Of a DNA stretch of 45,992 bases, positions 33,624 through 41,879 are shown piece by piece. The notes under the pieces were generated by a model. It saw only the letters and a list, made by a program, of their open reading frames with translations. It did no database searches and had not been told where the DNA came from. How positions within the stretch are numbered: position 1 is the stretch's first letter; every line of letters begins with the position of its first letter. Both the position numbers and the translations under genes were made by a program. The DNA is taken from contig CAIYMF010000078.1 in assembly GCA_903927265.1 (NCBI GenBank), forward strand, positions 1-45,992, read 5' to 3'. This DNA is from an uncultured bacterium. Its GTDB lineage: Bacteria; Actinomycetota; Actinomycetes; S36-B12; CAIYMF01.

Positions 33624-34280
33624 TTACAGGGCTCTGCGGATTGCTGTCTCAAAGCCGCCAATGTGAGCGGCCATGGTGTCGGCGGCGCGTTGTTCATCGC
33701 CGTCGCGCACTGCTTCGAGAATCGCGCGGTGTTCGAGTACCGCATCATCAAGGTGTTCGAGGCGATCGAGCGCGAGGAACCAGATGCGCAATGCGTGCGT
33801 GTAATAGTCGTCGAGTACACCTTCGAGGAATGGGTTGCGCGCGCAGCGATAGATGAAGCGGTGCAGGCGCTGGTCGAGTGCCATCAGATCGCGACCTTGA
33901 GGTTGACCAGCGATCGTGTCGAGCGCGTGCAGCAGGTGGTCGAGTTCGAGGCGGTCGTCGTCGGCGAGGCGTTGGGCGGCGAGGCGGGCCGCCGCGGGTT
34001 CAAGCATCTCGCGGGCTTCGGAAAGGGAGGCGAGGTCGCGGGCGTCGATTCCGGCGACGAACATTCCGCGGCGGGGGTAGACGTCGACGAGGCGTTCGTG
34101 GGCCAGGGCGCGCAGGGCTTCCCGAACGGGGGTGCGGCCCATATGCAGGCGCTTCATCAGGTCGGCTTCGCTGATCACCGCGCCGGGGGGTAGCTCGAGG
34201 GTGACGATGAGATCGCGGATTTCAAGGCGGGCTTGTTCGCTGAGCAGCAGGGGCTCAGATTCGGAAGGGACGGCGACCAC
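33624..34280 (-). CDS. GntR-family (FCD/FadR-type) regulator
   Basis: A 218-residue regulator with an N-terminal winged helix (LPPGAVISEADLMKRLHMGRTPVREALRALAHERLVDVYPRRGMFV) and a C-terminal all-helical FCD ligand domain whose metal/ligand residues appear in DLMALDQRLHRFIYRCARNPF and LEHRAILEAVRDGDEQRAADTMAAHI. It heads the operon with the dimethylglycine dehydrogenase, etfBA and fhs, so it probably senses a methylated amine or amino acid. An open frame extends 305 codons upstream, but I chose the GTG at 34280: TATCGT lies 6 nt before it, and the upstream part crosses repeat F and the divergent gene. Confidence 0.9.
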   Translation of the reverse strand: MVAVPSESEPLLLSEQARLEIRDLIVTLELPPGAVISEADLMKRLHMGRTPVREALRALAHERLVDVYPRRGMFVAGIDARDLASLSEAREMLEPAAARLAAQRLADDDRLELDHLLHALDTIAGQPQGRDLMALDQRLHRFIYRCARNPFLEGVLDDYYTHALRIWFLALDRLEHLDDAVLEHRAILEAVRDGDEQRAADTMAAHIGGFETAIRRAL

Positions 34281-34286
34281 CCGCCC

Positions 34287-34307
34287 ACGATACAACAGAT
34301 ATATCAG
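34287..34307 (-). promoter_or_regulatory. Leaderless gntR promoter with embedded palindrome
   Basis: On the minus strand TATCGT (34292-34287) is followed by GGGCGG and the gntR GTG. Just upstream the palindrome GATATATC (34298-34305), within CAGATATATCAG, occupies the -35/-10 spacer. This is a classic place for a repressor, and GntR proteins bind short AT-rich palindromes, so autorepression is likely. Confidence 0.55.
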
Positions 34308-34329
34308 TCTGCACACCAGTTGCACACAA

Positions 34330-34379
34330 TTCCGCATGGGGGGACACTCAGCACGCATAGACGCAGTTTTCCTGCCCCA
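34330..34379 (+). repeat. Interspersed ~50-bp repeat, copy F
   Basis: Forward solo copy between divergent gntR and the glyoxalase-like gene: TTCCGCATGGGGGGACA, CTCAGCACGCATAG, ACGCAGTTTT, CCTG, CCCC. It sits upstream of coding sequence on both sides, unlike copies A, B, D and E, which follow genes. Confidence 0.9.
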
Positions 34380-34412
34380 GCAAGCTGTTGTTACCTCCCA
34401 GATGGGTGTCTC

Positions 34413-35078
34413 ATGGCCGCACAGCCCGTGCTCGTGGATCACGTCGTGATTGTGAGCCTCAATGTCGACGACACCTGTCAACGGCTGTACGACGCGACGG
34501 GATTGGCGAGCATTGCTGGTGGTGTTCACGAAGGACTTGGTACCGCGAACCGCATTGTTCCCCTCGGAACCGGCTACCTCGAGATTCTGGCCGTCGACGA
34601 CGCGACCCTCGCCGCACTTAACCCTTTCGGGCAACTGGCCCTCGCGGGGGCGGCTACGGCGCGGGATTCGGGCCAGGTCGAGCATCTCGCTGCGTGGAGT
34701 GCCTGCGTGCCCTCGGTAGAGCGCGCTGCCGAAGCGACTGGCGGTGAGGTGATGGCGCTGTCGAGAGCGGGGGTCAGTGTGCGCTTGACGGGCATTGCGG
34801 AAGCAACCGTCAATCCGTCGCTGCCGTTCTTGTTGCAGCGCGCCGAAGGCCAGGTGAGCCCGCAATCGCGTAACGCTGATCATCGAGTGCAGCCGACGGG
34901 AGTCGCGCGACTCATCGCCTCGAGTCCGGCGTCCAATCGTCGGGCGGAACACCTGCCATTGGGTGCTACTGAATTCGACGTCACTACGGGTGACGCCGCG
35001 CTGCTTTCTGTCGAAATCGCGTTCGCCGACGGAACACTCACGCGTCTCACAGCGCAGTCGCCAACCGGCGAGGTCTGA
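34413..35078 (+). CDS. Glyoxalase-like domain protein
   Basis: A 221-residue protein with an N-terminal half resembling the glyoxalase-like fold (PF13468): [40 protein letters not shown]. The early His and Glu in these segments are the usual metal-ligand positions. The C-terminal half is more divergent. Substrate unknown. It lies 1 nt before sdaA and is co-oriented, so the two are probably co-transcribed from the divergent region that also holds the gntR promoter and repeat F. Confidence 0.7.
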   Translation: MAAQPVLVDHVVIVSLNVDDTCQRLYDATGLASIAGGVHEGLGTANRIVPLGTGYLEILAVDDATLAALNPFGQLALAGAATARDSGQVEHLAAWSACVPSVERAAEATGGEVMALSRAGVSVRLTGIAEATVNPSLPFLLQRAEGQVSPQSRNADHRVQPTGVARLIASSPASNRRAEHLPLGATEFDVTTGDAALLSVEIAFADGTLTRLTAQSPTGEV

Positions 35079-35079
35079 C

Positions 35080-36444
35080 ATGGCCGTCAGCGTCTTCGAG
35101 TTGTTCTCGATTGGAATCGGACCTTCGAGTTCGCATACCGTGGGTCCGATGCGTGCGGCGAATGCATTCGCGCACGCTCTTGAGGCCGAAGGCACTATCG
35201 CCGCTACCCGGCGTGTGTGCGTCGAACTTCTTGGATCACTCGGAGCTACCGGACGTGGACACCATTCCGATCGCGCGGTGATGCTGGGGCTGATGGGACT
35301 TGCGCCCGAGACGGTTGACCCTCGTGCGGTGGATTCCCTGCTGGAACGCGTTCGTCAGTCGCATCGACTTGATCTGATCGGTCAGTGGCCGATCGAATTC
35401 GATGAACACGATGACCTCTCGTTGATCGGAGCGGTGGTGCTACCCAGGCATCCCAATGCCATGGTGTTCAGGGCTTTTGATGGTGGGGGGACGTTGCTGC
35501 ACAAGGGCACGTACTACTCCGTGGGTGGTGGTTTCGTGCTTGACGATGCCGACCATGAAGTGGTGCCGGCCGAGCATGTCGAGCCGCTGCCACTTCCTTT
35601 CACTACCGGGGCTGAACTCTTGGCGCGGTGCAGTGAGTCAGGTCGCGGTGTCAGTGGCGTCATGCGTGCAAATGAGGAAGTGCTGCGAACGCCCGAGGAA
35701 ATCGAATCGGGACTGCTCGCGATCTGGCGGGTGATGCAGTCATGTGTGCGTGCGGGATGCGAGACTCCTGGAACGTTGCCGGGCGGGTTGTCGGTCAGAC
35801 GTCGAGCTTCCGAACTTCGCACGCAACTCGAAAAGGGTTCCGACGATCCACTGCATGTACTCGATTGGGTATCGCTCTATGCGCTCGCTGTAAATGAGGA
35901 AAATGCAGCGGGTGGGCGTGTGGTCACTGCACCAACCAACGGAGCCGCAGGCATCATTCCTGCGGTGCTGCACTATTACCGCGACTGGGTTCCGGAAGCG
36001 ACGGATGAGGGAGTGGTGCGCTTCCTTCTTGCCGCGGGCGCCATCGGTTTGATCGTGAAGGAGAACGCATCAATCTCCGGTGCCGAGGTGGGATGTCAGG
36101 GTGAAGTCGGTTCGGCGTGTGCCATGGCTGCAGCTGGCTTGACCGAGGTGATGGGTGGAAGTCCCGAGCAGGTCGAAAACGCTGCCGAGATTGCGATGGA
36201 ACACAACCTCGGACTTACCTGCGATCCGATTGGCGGGCTGGTGCAGATTCCGTGTATTGAGCGGAATGCCGTGGCCGCGGTGAAAGCGATTGCGGCATCC
36301 CGCACTGCGCTCAATGGTGACGGAGTTCACGTGGTATCGCTTGATCAGGTCATCCGTACGATGAGGCAAACGGGCGCCGACATGATGAGCATCTACAAGG
36401 AAACCTCACTCGGAGGACTCGCCGTCAATGTCATTGAGTGCTGA
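35080..36444 (+). CDS. sdaA: L-serine ammonia-lyase, iron-sulfur type
   Basis: Deaminates L-serine to pyruvate and ammonia with a [4Fe-4S] cluster. The 454-residue single chain has the beta domain first ([43 protein letters not shown]) and the alpha domain second, with the cluster cysteines in [17 protein letters not shown] and [36 protein letters not shown] is a further signature. Its position in a glycine-betaine/C1 island suggests it takes serine made from glycine plus methylene-H4F into pyruvate; no glyA is present in this window. Confidence 0.95.
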   Translation: MAVSVFELFSIGIGPSSSHTVGPMRAANAFAHALEAEGTIAATRRVCVELLGSLGATGRGHHSDRAVMLGLMGLAPETVDPRAVDSLLERVRQSHRLDLIGQWPIEFDEHDDLSLIGAVVLPRHPNAMVFRAFDGGGTLLHKGTYYSVGGGFVLDDADHEVVPAEHVEPLPLPFTTGAELLARCSESGRGVSGVMRANEEVLRTPEEIESGLLAIWRVMQSCVRAGCETPGTLPGGLSVRRRASELRTQLEKGSDDPLHVLDWVSLYALAVNEENAAGGRVVTAPTNGAAGIIPAVLHYYRDWVPEATDEGVVRFLLAAGAIGLIVKENASISGAEVGCQGEVGSACAMAAAGLTEVMGGSPEQVENAAEIAMEHNLGLTCDPIGGLVQIPCIERNAVAAVKAIAASRTALNGDGVHVVSLDQVIRTMRQTGADMMSIYKETSLGGLAVNVIEC

Positions 36445-36491
36445 GGTGGGGCGCCGGAACGCGCTAGGTGCGCGCTGGGGTGCCCCCGATG

Positions 36492-37130
36492 TTAAGAGGG
36501 GGGAAGGTTAAGAGGGGGCAGGGGGAGGGGGGAAATGAGGGAGGCGAGTTCGGCTTCGAGGCCGGTGAGGCCGACATCGATGATCTCCAACGGAAGACCA
36601 ATGCGATCGGCCGCGGCCTGCGCCGCCGCTTGCACTGCGGGAGTGCGATGCCCGGCGAGCCACACCACACGCGTGTAGTGCGCGAAGTAGTCATCGCGCA
36701 AATCGGGGTAGCGGTCAAGTCCGAGTTCGGCGATCACTGTGCGCGTGAACGACGATGCGAGGAAGTCGGTGAGTATGTACGTTCCTGGCTCGGATTCGAA
36801 TACCGCACGCAGTCGCTCCACCCCCGCGTACACGTCGTAACAGTGGTCTCCTCCGAGCCGCCGCACCCCGTGATTCTCACACACCTCATCAATCGCACCG
36901 CGCGAACCGCAGTCGGAATACGCAACAGCGAGCGTGCCGTAACGGGGCGCGAGCTCAGTCAGTAGTCGATCGACTTCGCCGGCAATGCGCCCGGGGTGGT
37001 TGTGCAGCAGCGGCGGAAGTGGATGCACCGACACGTTCCACCCGCGCGTCTCAACAACGCGTGCGATGTCGATGCTCAACGCACCGCACGCAACAACGCC
37101 GACGCTAGGAAGGGGGGAAGGCGAGTTCAT
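36492..37130 (-). CDS. DUF1638 family protein
   Basis: A 212-residue protein of the DUF1638 family, often found beside MttB-family methyltransferases, corrinoid proteins and their activators. Conserved Cys-containing motifs are VACGALSIDI near the N-terminus, YSDCGSRGAIDEVC and GDHCYDVYAG; the FLASSFTRTV segment is also typical. Role unknown; redox or metal handling in the corrinoid cycle is a guess. The ATG at 37130 overlaps the activator gene by 26 nt, so it ends the seven-gene operon. The C-terminal tail (LISPLPLPPLNLPPS) is coded by a G-rich tract with two copies of GTTAAGAGGGGG on the plus strand, suggesting slippage extended or truncated the end. Confidence 0.82.
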   Translation of the reverse strand: MNSPSPLPSVGVVACGALSIDIARVVETRGWNVSVHPLPPLLHNHPGRIAGEVDRLLTELAPRYGTLAVAYSDCGSRGAIDEVCENHGVRRLGGDHCYDVYAGVERLRAVFESEPGTYILTDFLASSFTRTVIAELGLDRYPDLRDDYFAHYTRVVWLAGHRTPAVQAAAQAAADRIGLPLEIIDVGLTGLEAELASLISPLPLPPLNLPPS

Positions 37131-38967
37131 CCACGAACCGATCGTTGAAGTCGGTACGGTCGCTGAGTTCCATGTACTCGATCTCCTCGAGCAGCGCATT
37201 CGCCCCATGACGTTCAGGAAGACTCAGCAGCACCATCTTCGCGCCTTCGCCGGCAACGTTGCCGGCGCTCACAATGCGCAGTACCGGAAGTGCTGGAACG
37301 AGTCCGATGCGAATGGCACTGCGCGCCGACAAGTACGTTCCGAACGAACCGGCGAGTAGTACCTGCTGCACGTCAGACTCTTTGGCGCCGAATTCTTCAA
37401 GTAGCAGGCGCCAACCCGTGCTGATAGCTGCCTTGGCGAACTGCAACTCGCGCACATCGCGCTGCGTCAGTACAACCGGGTCACCGCCCGATTCGCTGGC
37501 GGTCGCCAATTCAAAGCGGCGTTCACCGTCGACTTCGGTGAAGCGCGCCGCCAGATCGGGTCGCGCATCAACGATCAACTCGGGTGTGAGGAACCGCCCT
37601 GACGCATCGATTAGCCCGACGCGCACCAACTCGGCCACGGCGTCGACCAAACCCGAACCACACAAACCCACCGGCGCAACCTCGCCAATCACTCCGCACT
37701 CAATGCCATCGTCGGTGATGACGACCGTTTCGATAGCACCAGGCGCCGCGCGCATTCCATTGCGAATCGATGCGGCTTCGAACGCGGGGCCGGCAGGTGC
37801 CGCTGTCGCCATGATGCGCTCGCCGTCGCCCACGACGATTTCGCAGTTGGTGCCGACGTCGATGAACAGCCGTAGCCGCTTGTCCCGATCCATACCCGAC
37901 GCCAGCGCACCCGCGATGATGTCACCGCCGACATACGCGCCGAGAGCCGGAAGAACGGCAGCGCGTGCGCTCGGGTGCAGGTGCAGCCCAAGGTCGGTGG
38001 CCCGCAGCCCGCAGTAGCTGGCGCTCGCCATGATGAACGGCGCGACACCCAGCGGTTCGGGGTCGATACCCAGCACCAACTGCACCATCGTGGCGTTACC
38101 GGCGAGTGTCACTTCGTACACCACCGCCGGATCTACGCCACCTTCCTCACACACCTCGGCCGCGAGTTCGGCAAGAGTCTCGTGGGCTAACGATTGAAGA
38201 CGAGGCAGCGCCTCGGGATCGAGCATCGTCGCGCTGATTCGACTAATGACGTCGGCACCGAAAGGCTGCTGCTTGTTGAGCATTGAGCGAACCGCAACCG
38301 GAGTACCGGTCGTGATGTCCATGAGCGTGGCAACGACGGTGGTGGTTCCGAGGTCGATCGCGATTCCGTGCGCCGTTGACGTGGTGTCGCCGGCTTCAAT
38401 TCCGATCAGGTCCTCATCAACGACAACGACGGTGACCTTCCACTGTGCCGCGCGCAGTTCACGACCGAGAGTGGCGAGCACGCGCGGTTCGACGCGCAAT
38501 TCAAGATCATCAACGGCATCGAGAACTCGCACGACGTCAGTGCGCTGATCAGTGAGCGTCGGCTCTTCAAGCTCGATGTACCGCTTCTGCACGGCGGGAC
38601 GCAAAATCACCTGTCGGCCGACACCGACTGTCGCGGCCTTGGGGCGTGTCGTGAGAGGTGGCACCTCAATGCGCAGATCGCCGGAAGCCGTGGCCAAGCA
38701 CGCAAGCCTCCAGCCATCACGCACGCGCTCCTCTCCAAGGGCACGCACGTCAAGACGCGACACCGGAATCGTCCCATCGAGCACACGAATTCCACACTTC
38801 TTACACGTGCCGTGACCACCACACGTTGAATCAATCGCAATGCCATTCCAACTGGCAGCGTCAAAAACCGACACTCCGGTTGGAACGCGTACCGACTTGG
38901 CCGCGGGTTCGAACGCGAGCGTCACTCGCGTCGGAGCCGCTGTGTCGTCGGCAGGTAAGTCGGTCAT
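37105..38967 (-). CDS. Corrinoid reductive-activation protein (RACo-like, 2Fe-2S plus ASKHA)
   Basis: A 620-residue activator that would use ATP and a low-potential electron to return an accidentally oxidised Co(II) corrinoid to active Co(I). The N-terminal plant-type [2Fe-2S] domain has STCGGHGTCKKCGIRV plus a later Cys in WRLACLA. After a linker, the ASKHA/DUF4445 domain starts AHGIAIDLGTTTVVATLMD and includes EVTLAGNATMVQL, LFIDVGTNCEIVVGDG, VGLCGSGLVDAVAELV and LLAGSFGTYL. This is the RACo architecture seen with corrinoid methyltransferases. Its presence supports a working B12-dependent methyl transfer. Start overlaps the upstream methyltransferase stop (ATGA). Confidence 0.9.
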   Translation of the reverse strand: MTDLPADDTAAPTRVTLAFEPAAKSVRVPTGVSVFDAASWNGIAIDSTCGGHGTCKKCGIRVLDGTIPVSRLDVRALGEERVRDGWRLACLATASGDLRIEVPPLTTRPKAATVGVGRQVILRPAVQKRYIELEEPTLTDQRTDVVRVLDAVDDLELRVEPRVLATLGRELRAAQWKVTVVVVDEDLIGIEAGDTTSTAHGIAIDLGTTTVVATLMDITTGTPVAVRSMLNKQQPFGADVISRISATMLDPEALPRLQSLAHETLAELAAEVCEEGGVDPAVVYEVTLAGNATMVQLVLGIDPEPLGVAPFIMASASYCGLRATDLGLHLHPSARAAVLPALGAYVGGDIIAGALASGMDRDKRLRLFIDVGTNCEIVVGDGERIMATAAPAGPAFEAASIRNGMRAAPGAIETVVITDDGIECGVIGEVAPVGLCGSGLVDAVAELVRVGLIDASGRFLTPELIVDARPDLAARFTEVDGERRFELATASESGGDPVVLTQRDVRELQFAKAAISTGWRLLLEEFGAKESDVQQVLLAGSFGTYLSARSAIRIGLVPALPVLRIVSAGNVAGEGAKMVLLSLPERHGANALLEEIEYMELSDRTDFNDRFVDELAFPPS

Positions 38968-39827
38968 GCGGTGCCCGCGGCGAGACGTGCGCGGTGTGCG
39001 GCGATCCAGTTGGCGCCCCACTCGTCGTTGCCGAGCATGAGGTCGCCACCTCGCACCGCGCGCACCATCTGCTCGGTGCGGCAATCCATGATCGCGCTGG
39101 TCAGACCGACGGTCATCGCCATCGGCAAGAACACCGAACCGATGGTGTGTCGATCGGGCATTCCGAATGAGACGTTCGAAGCGCCGAGGGTCATGTTCAG
39201 ACCGAACTCATCGCGGATGAGGCGAATGGTTTCGAGTGTCTTGAACACGAGCGTTGAGTCGGCGCCGATCGGCATCGCCAGCGGGTCGATCACGATGTCT
39301 TCGATCGCGATGCCGTATTCCTGCGTGGCGACGGTCACGATCTTGCGCACGAGTTCGAGCCGCGCGTGCGGGTCGTCGGGAATCTCTTCTTCGTCGTTGG
39401 GCAACGCAACCACGGCTGCACCGTAACGCTTCACCAGCGGCAGAATCTGCTCCATGCGTTCGTCTTCGGCGGTAATTGAGTTGACCAACGCCTTGCCCTG
39501 ATACACCGACAGTCCGGCCTCGAGGGCTTCCACCACTGACGAATCGATGCACAGCGGAAGGTCAGTCAGACTCTGCGCAAGAATCACCGACTTCGCCAGC
39601 ATGTCGGCTTCATCAACAAGCGGCGCGCCCATGTTGATGTCGAGCATCGTCGCGCCACCAGCAACCTGGCTCAGTACGTCGGCCTCAACGGAGCTGAGGT
39701 CACCGGCGCGAAGCTCGTCTTGAAACTTCTTGCGACCGGTGGGGTTGATGCGCTCACCGATGATGCAGAACGGCTGGTCGTGACCAATGGTCACCGTGCG
39801 GGTCGCGGAACGGACAACGGTGTGCAT
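38964..39827 (-). CDS. Methyltetrahydrofolate:corrinoid methyltransferase (MeTr/MtgA type)
   Basis: A 287-residue pterin-binding TIM barrel that moves a methyl group between a corrinoid protein and H4F. Typical motifs are CIIGERINPTGRKKF, GATMLDINMGAP, IDSSVVEALEAGL, LVNSITAEDERM, VIDPLAMPIGAD and the GASNVSFGMPDR substrate loop. The size excludes full-length MetH and dihydropteroate synthase is ruled out by these motifs. In this operon the logical direction is methyl-corrinoid to H4F, as for MtgA in glycine betaine demethylation. Spaced 32 nt after metF with GGAGAA before the ATG. Confidence 0.88.
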   Translation of the reverse strand: MHTVVRSATRTVTIGHDQPFCIIGERINPTGRKKFQDELRAGDLSSVEADVLSQVAGGATMLDINMGAPLVDEADMLAKSVILAQSLTDLPLCIDSSVVEALEAGLSVYQGKALVNSITAEDERMEQILPLVKRYGAAVVALPNDEEEIPDDPHARLELVRKIVTVATQEYGIAIEDIVIDPLAMPIGADSTLVFKTLETIRLIRDEFGLNMTLGASNVSFGMPDRHTIGSVFLPMAMTVGLTSAIMDCRTEQMVRAVRGGDLMLGNDEWGANWIAAHRARLAAGTA

Positions 39828-39859
39828 GGTTCTCCTCGTAACAGCGGGTGGTGCGTGGA

Positions 39860-40756
39860 CTAGGGACGCAAACCAAGATCGCCGACGAGGCGGGCAAGTG
39901 ATCCGTCGTGTCGGAAGTCGGTGATGTGCAGACCGGCGACTCCGCGCAGCGACAGCGCATGCTGCGCAAGTTCGCGAGTTACTTGGTACGACTCCTCAGC
40001 GGGGTTAGCGGCTGAAGCAACGCGACTGCGAAGGTCGTCAGGGACGTCGATGCCCGGCACGTTGTCGTGCATAAATGTCAGTGCGCGCGCTGACTTGGTG
40101 AGGCACACGGTGGGAAGTAGTGCGGTCGGCACGTCGATGCCTTCAGCAACGCAGCCGTGGATGAACGACTCGAGTCGGTCGGGGTGATAGCAAATCTGAA
40201 GTTGCAGGAAGCGAGCCCCCTCACCGCTCTTGAGAGCCGCCCGCTTCACCCGATAGTCAAACGGCGGTGCACTGGGATTCTCGACTGCACCGATGAACAG
40301 GCGGGGCGGATCAGCAATGGGACGACCGGAAAGATAACGCCCTTCAGCCAAACCGCTGGCCACCCGAATCAACTGCGGGCTGTCGAGATCGAAGACACGC
40401 CTCGCCTCGGGCTCGTCTCCCGCGGTGACATCGTCACCGGTGAGTGCGCAGATATTCTCGACGCCAAACAGAGCCGCACCGATTATGTCGGCTTGCTGTG
40501 CAATGCGATTGCGGTCGCGGCACACCACTTGCAAGATCGGCTCCGCGCCGAGCGTTGCCAATGCGATGGCGATCGACACATTGGAGGCGTGCGCATGGGC
40601 TGCGGGATTGTCGGTGGCGTTGATGGCGTCGACATACGGAAGAAGCGGGTCGAGTTTCGAACGCACCGCATCAAGCCCGCCGCCATCAATCGACGGAAAC
40701 TCTGCCGTGACGATGTGCCGTTCACGTGAATCGACCAATTCCGAGAGGCGACTCAT
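39860..40756 (-). CDS. metF: 5,10-methylenetetrahydrofolate reductase
   Basis: A 298-residue flavoprotein TIM barrel of the MTHFR family. Signature segments include EFPSIDGGG, DAINATDNPAAHAHASNVSIAIALATLGAEPILQVVCRDRN, NICALTGDDV, and FLQLQICYHPDRLESFI. It interconverts methyl-H4F and methylene-H4F. Directly overlapping metV, it would form a MetVF-type pair; in this operon the oxidative direction (methyl-H4F to methylene-H4F) is suggested by the adjacent methyltransferase but is inferred. It could also serve methionine synthesis. Confidence 0.9.
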   Translation of the reverse strand: MSRLSELVDSRERHIVTAEFPSIDGGGLDAVRSKLDPLLPYVDAINATDNPAAHAHASNVSIAIALATLGAEPILQVVCRDRNRIAQQADIIGAALFGVENICALTGDDVTAGDEPEARRVFDLDSPQLIRVASGLAEGRYLSGRPIADPPRLFIGAVENPSAPPFDYRVKRAALKSGEGARFLQLQICYHPDRLESFIHGCVAEGIDVPTALLPTVCLTKSARALTFMHDNVPGIDVPDDLRSRVASAANPAEESYQVTRELAQHALSLRGVAGLHITDFRHDGSLARLVGDLGLRP

Positions 40757-41211
40757 GGCAGCGGATTCCGCTCATGGAATCCGGTATCGAGAGAGTCAAT
40801 GTCGTCGACTTCACCGAGCGACGACTCGACCTCGATGTCGGGCGCGTAGGTAGCCCCGTTCCAGCCGAGCGGCGTCTGTCGGTCGCGACCCGTGAAGAGA
40901 TTGGTCCACGACGCCGATCCGCGCAGTTGGTTGTCGACCGGCGGACGTAAGTGGTCGAACTCGCGCTCCCATGAGGTCGGGTTGAAAGCCGAACGTGAAC
41001 GTCGTTCGGCAACAGTCCAGACACACTCCATCTCGGGCTTCACTTCGCAGTGACCGTCTTCGCGTACACCACCGCACGGCCCGTTACGCAACGTCTTCGG
41101 GCAGGTCATGGGGCACGTCATTCCGGTGGCATGCAGTACACACTGCCCACACATGCGGCAGTCCCACACGCGGCCCTTGACCGCGTGCTCGACGACCGGA
41201 AGCAAACGCAT
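40753..41211 (-). CDS. metV: MetV-like Cys-rich partner of methylenetetrahydrofolate reductase
   Basis: A 152-residue protein of the MTHFR C-terminal/MetV type (PF12225). The Cys-rich core WDCRMCGQCVLHATGMTC, then CPKTLRNGPCGGVREDGHCEV, then MECVW is typical of the family's metal or FeS site. MetV partners with MetF in acetogens and in some Actinomycetota. It overlaps metF by 4 nt and starts 2 nt after the corrinoid-protein stop. The C-terminal 60 residues carry no recognised motif. Its electron acceptor here is unknown. Confidence 0.87.
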   Translation of the reverse strand: MRLLPVVEHAVKGRVWDCRMCGQCVLHATGMTCPMTCPKTLRNGPCGGVREDGHCEVKPEMECVWTVAERRSRSAFNPTSWEREFDHLRPPVDNQLRGSASWTNLFTGRDRQTPLGWNGATYAPDIEVESSLGEVDDIDSLDTGFHERNPLP

Positions 41212-41213
41212 GG

Positions 41214-41879
41214 TCAGACGGAGGCGCTTGCGCGCTTGGCTGCCAAGAGATCCTTGGCGCGACGCACCGCTGTTGCTGCATCGGCCGCGTAGCCGTCAGC
41301 ACCACACACGTCGGCGTACTCCTGAGTGACTGGTGCACCGCCGACCATGATGATGACCTTGTCGCGAAGGCCAGCCTTCTCGATGGCGTTGATGTTGGCC
41401 TTGAACATCGGCATCGTGGTGGTGAGGAAGGCAGACATACCCACGATGTCGGGCTTGTGTTCTTCAATCGCTGCGATGAACTTCTCAGGCGGCACTTGCA
41501 CGCCTAGGTCGATCACCGTGAAGCCCGCGCCCTCAAGCATGATGTTGACGAGGTTCTTGCCGATGTCGTGCACATCGCCCTTGACGGTGCCCATGAGGAA
41601 AGTGCCCACACTCTCGGCACCAGTCGCGGCGAGCAGGGGCCGTAGCACCTCAAGTGCGCCAGCCATTGCACGTCCGGCGATCAGCATCTCGGGCACGAAC
41701 CAGTCGCCGCGCTCGAAGCGGGCGCCGACCTCTTCCAGCGAAGGAATGAGAGCGTCGAAGAGCAGTTGGCTCGGAGTGAGTCCGTCTTCGAGTCCCTGAT
41801 TGGTCAACTCCAGCACCGCCGGAGCGTTTCCAACCATCGTCTCGTCGTACAGGGCTTTGAGAATCTCGTCGTGCGTCAT
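41214..41879 (-). CDS. Methyltransferase corrinoid protein (MtbC/MttC type)
   Basis: A 221-residue B12-binding protein that carries the methyl group between the substrate methyltransferase and the H4F methyltransferase. A helical cap (1 to about 85) is followed by the Rossmann B12 domain with the lower-ligand motif GDVHDIGKN (DxHxxG, His near 106), then MSAFLTTTMPMFKANI and the VGGAPV signature. The size and sequence match the stand-alone corrinoid proteins of methylamine and glycine betaine systems. Its ATG overlaps the iclR stop (ATGA). The cognate substrate methyltransferase is presumably the divergent mttB-like gene. Confidence 0.92.
   Translation of the reverse strand: MTHDEILKALYDETMVGNAPAVLELTNQGLEDGLTPSQLLFDALIPSLEEVGARFERGDWFVPEMLIAGRAMAGALEVLRPLLAATGAESVGTFLMGTVKGDVHDIGKNLVNIMLEGAGFTVIDLGVQVPPEKFIAAIEEHKPDIVGMSAFLTTTMPMFKANINAIEKAGLRDKVIIMVGGAPVTQEYADVCGADGYAADAATAVRRAKDLLAAKRASASV

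Noticed and set aside
15801-34379. CRISPR array
   Set aside because: The six repeats are kilobases apart, in both orientations, with no regular spacers and no cas genes.
34281-35195. Long 5' extension of the gntR frame
   Set aside because: It would add about 305 residues of no family similarity, cross repeat F and the divergent glyoxalase-like gene, and ignore a good leaderless start at 34280.
27668-41879. Wood-Ljungdahl acetogenesis
   Set aside because: Fhs, MetVF, corrinoid protein and MeTr are present, but acetyl-CoA synthase and Ni-Fe CO dehydrogenase are not; the CO dehydrogenase here is the aerobic Mo-Cu type.
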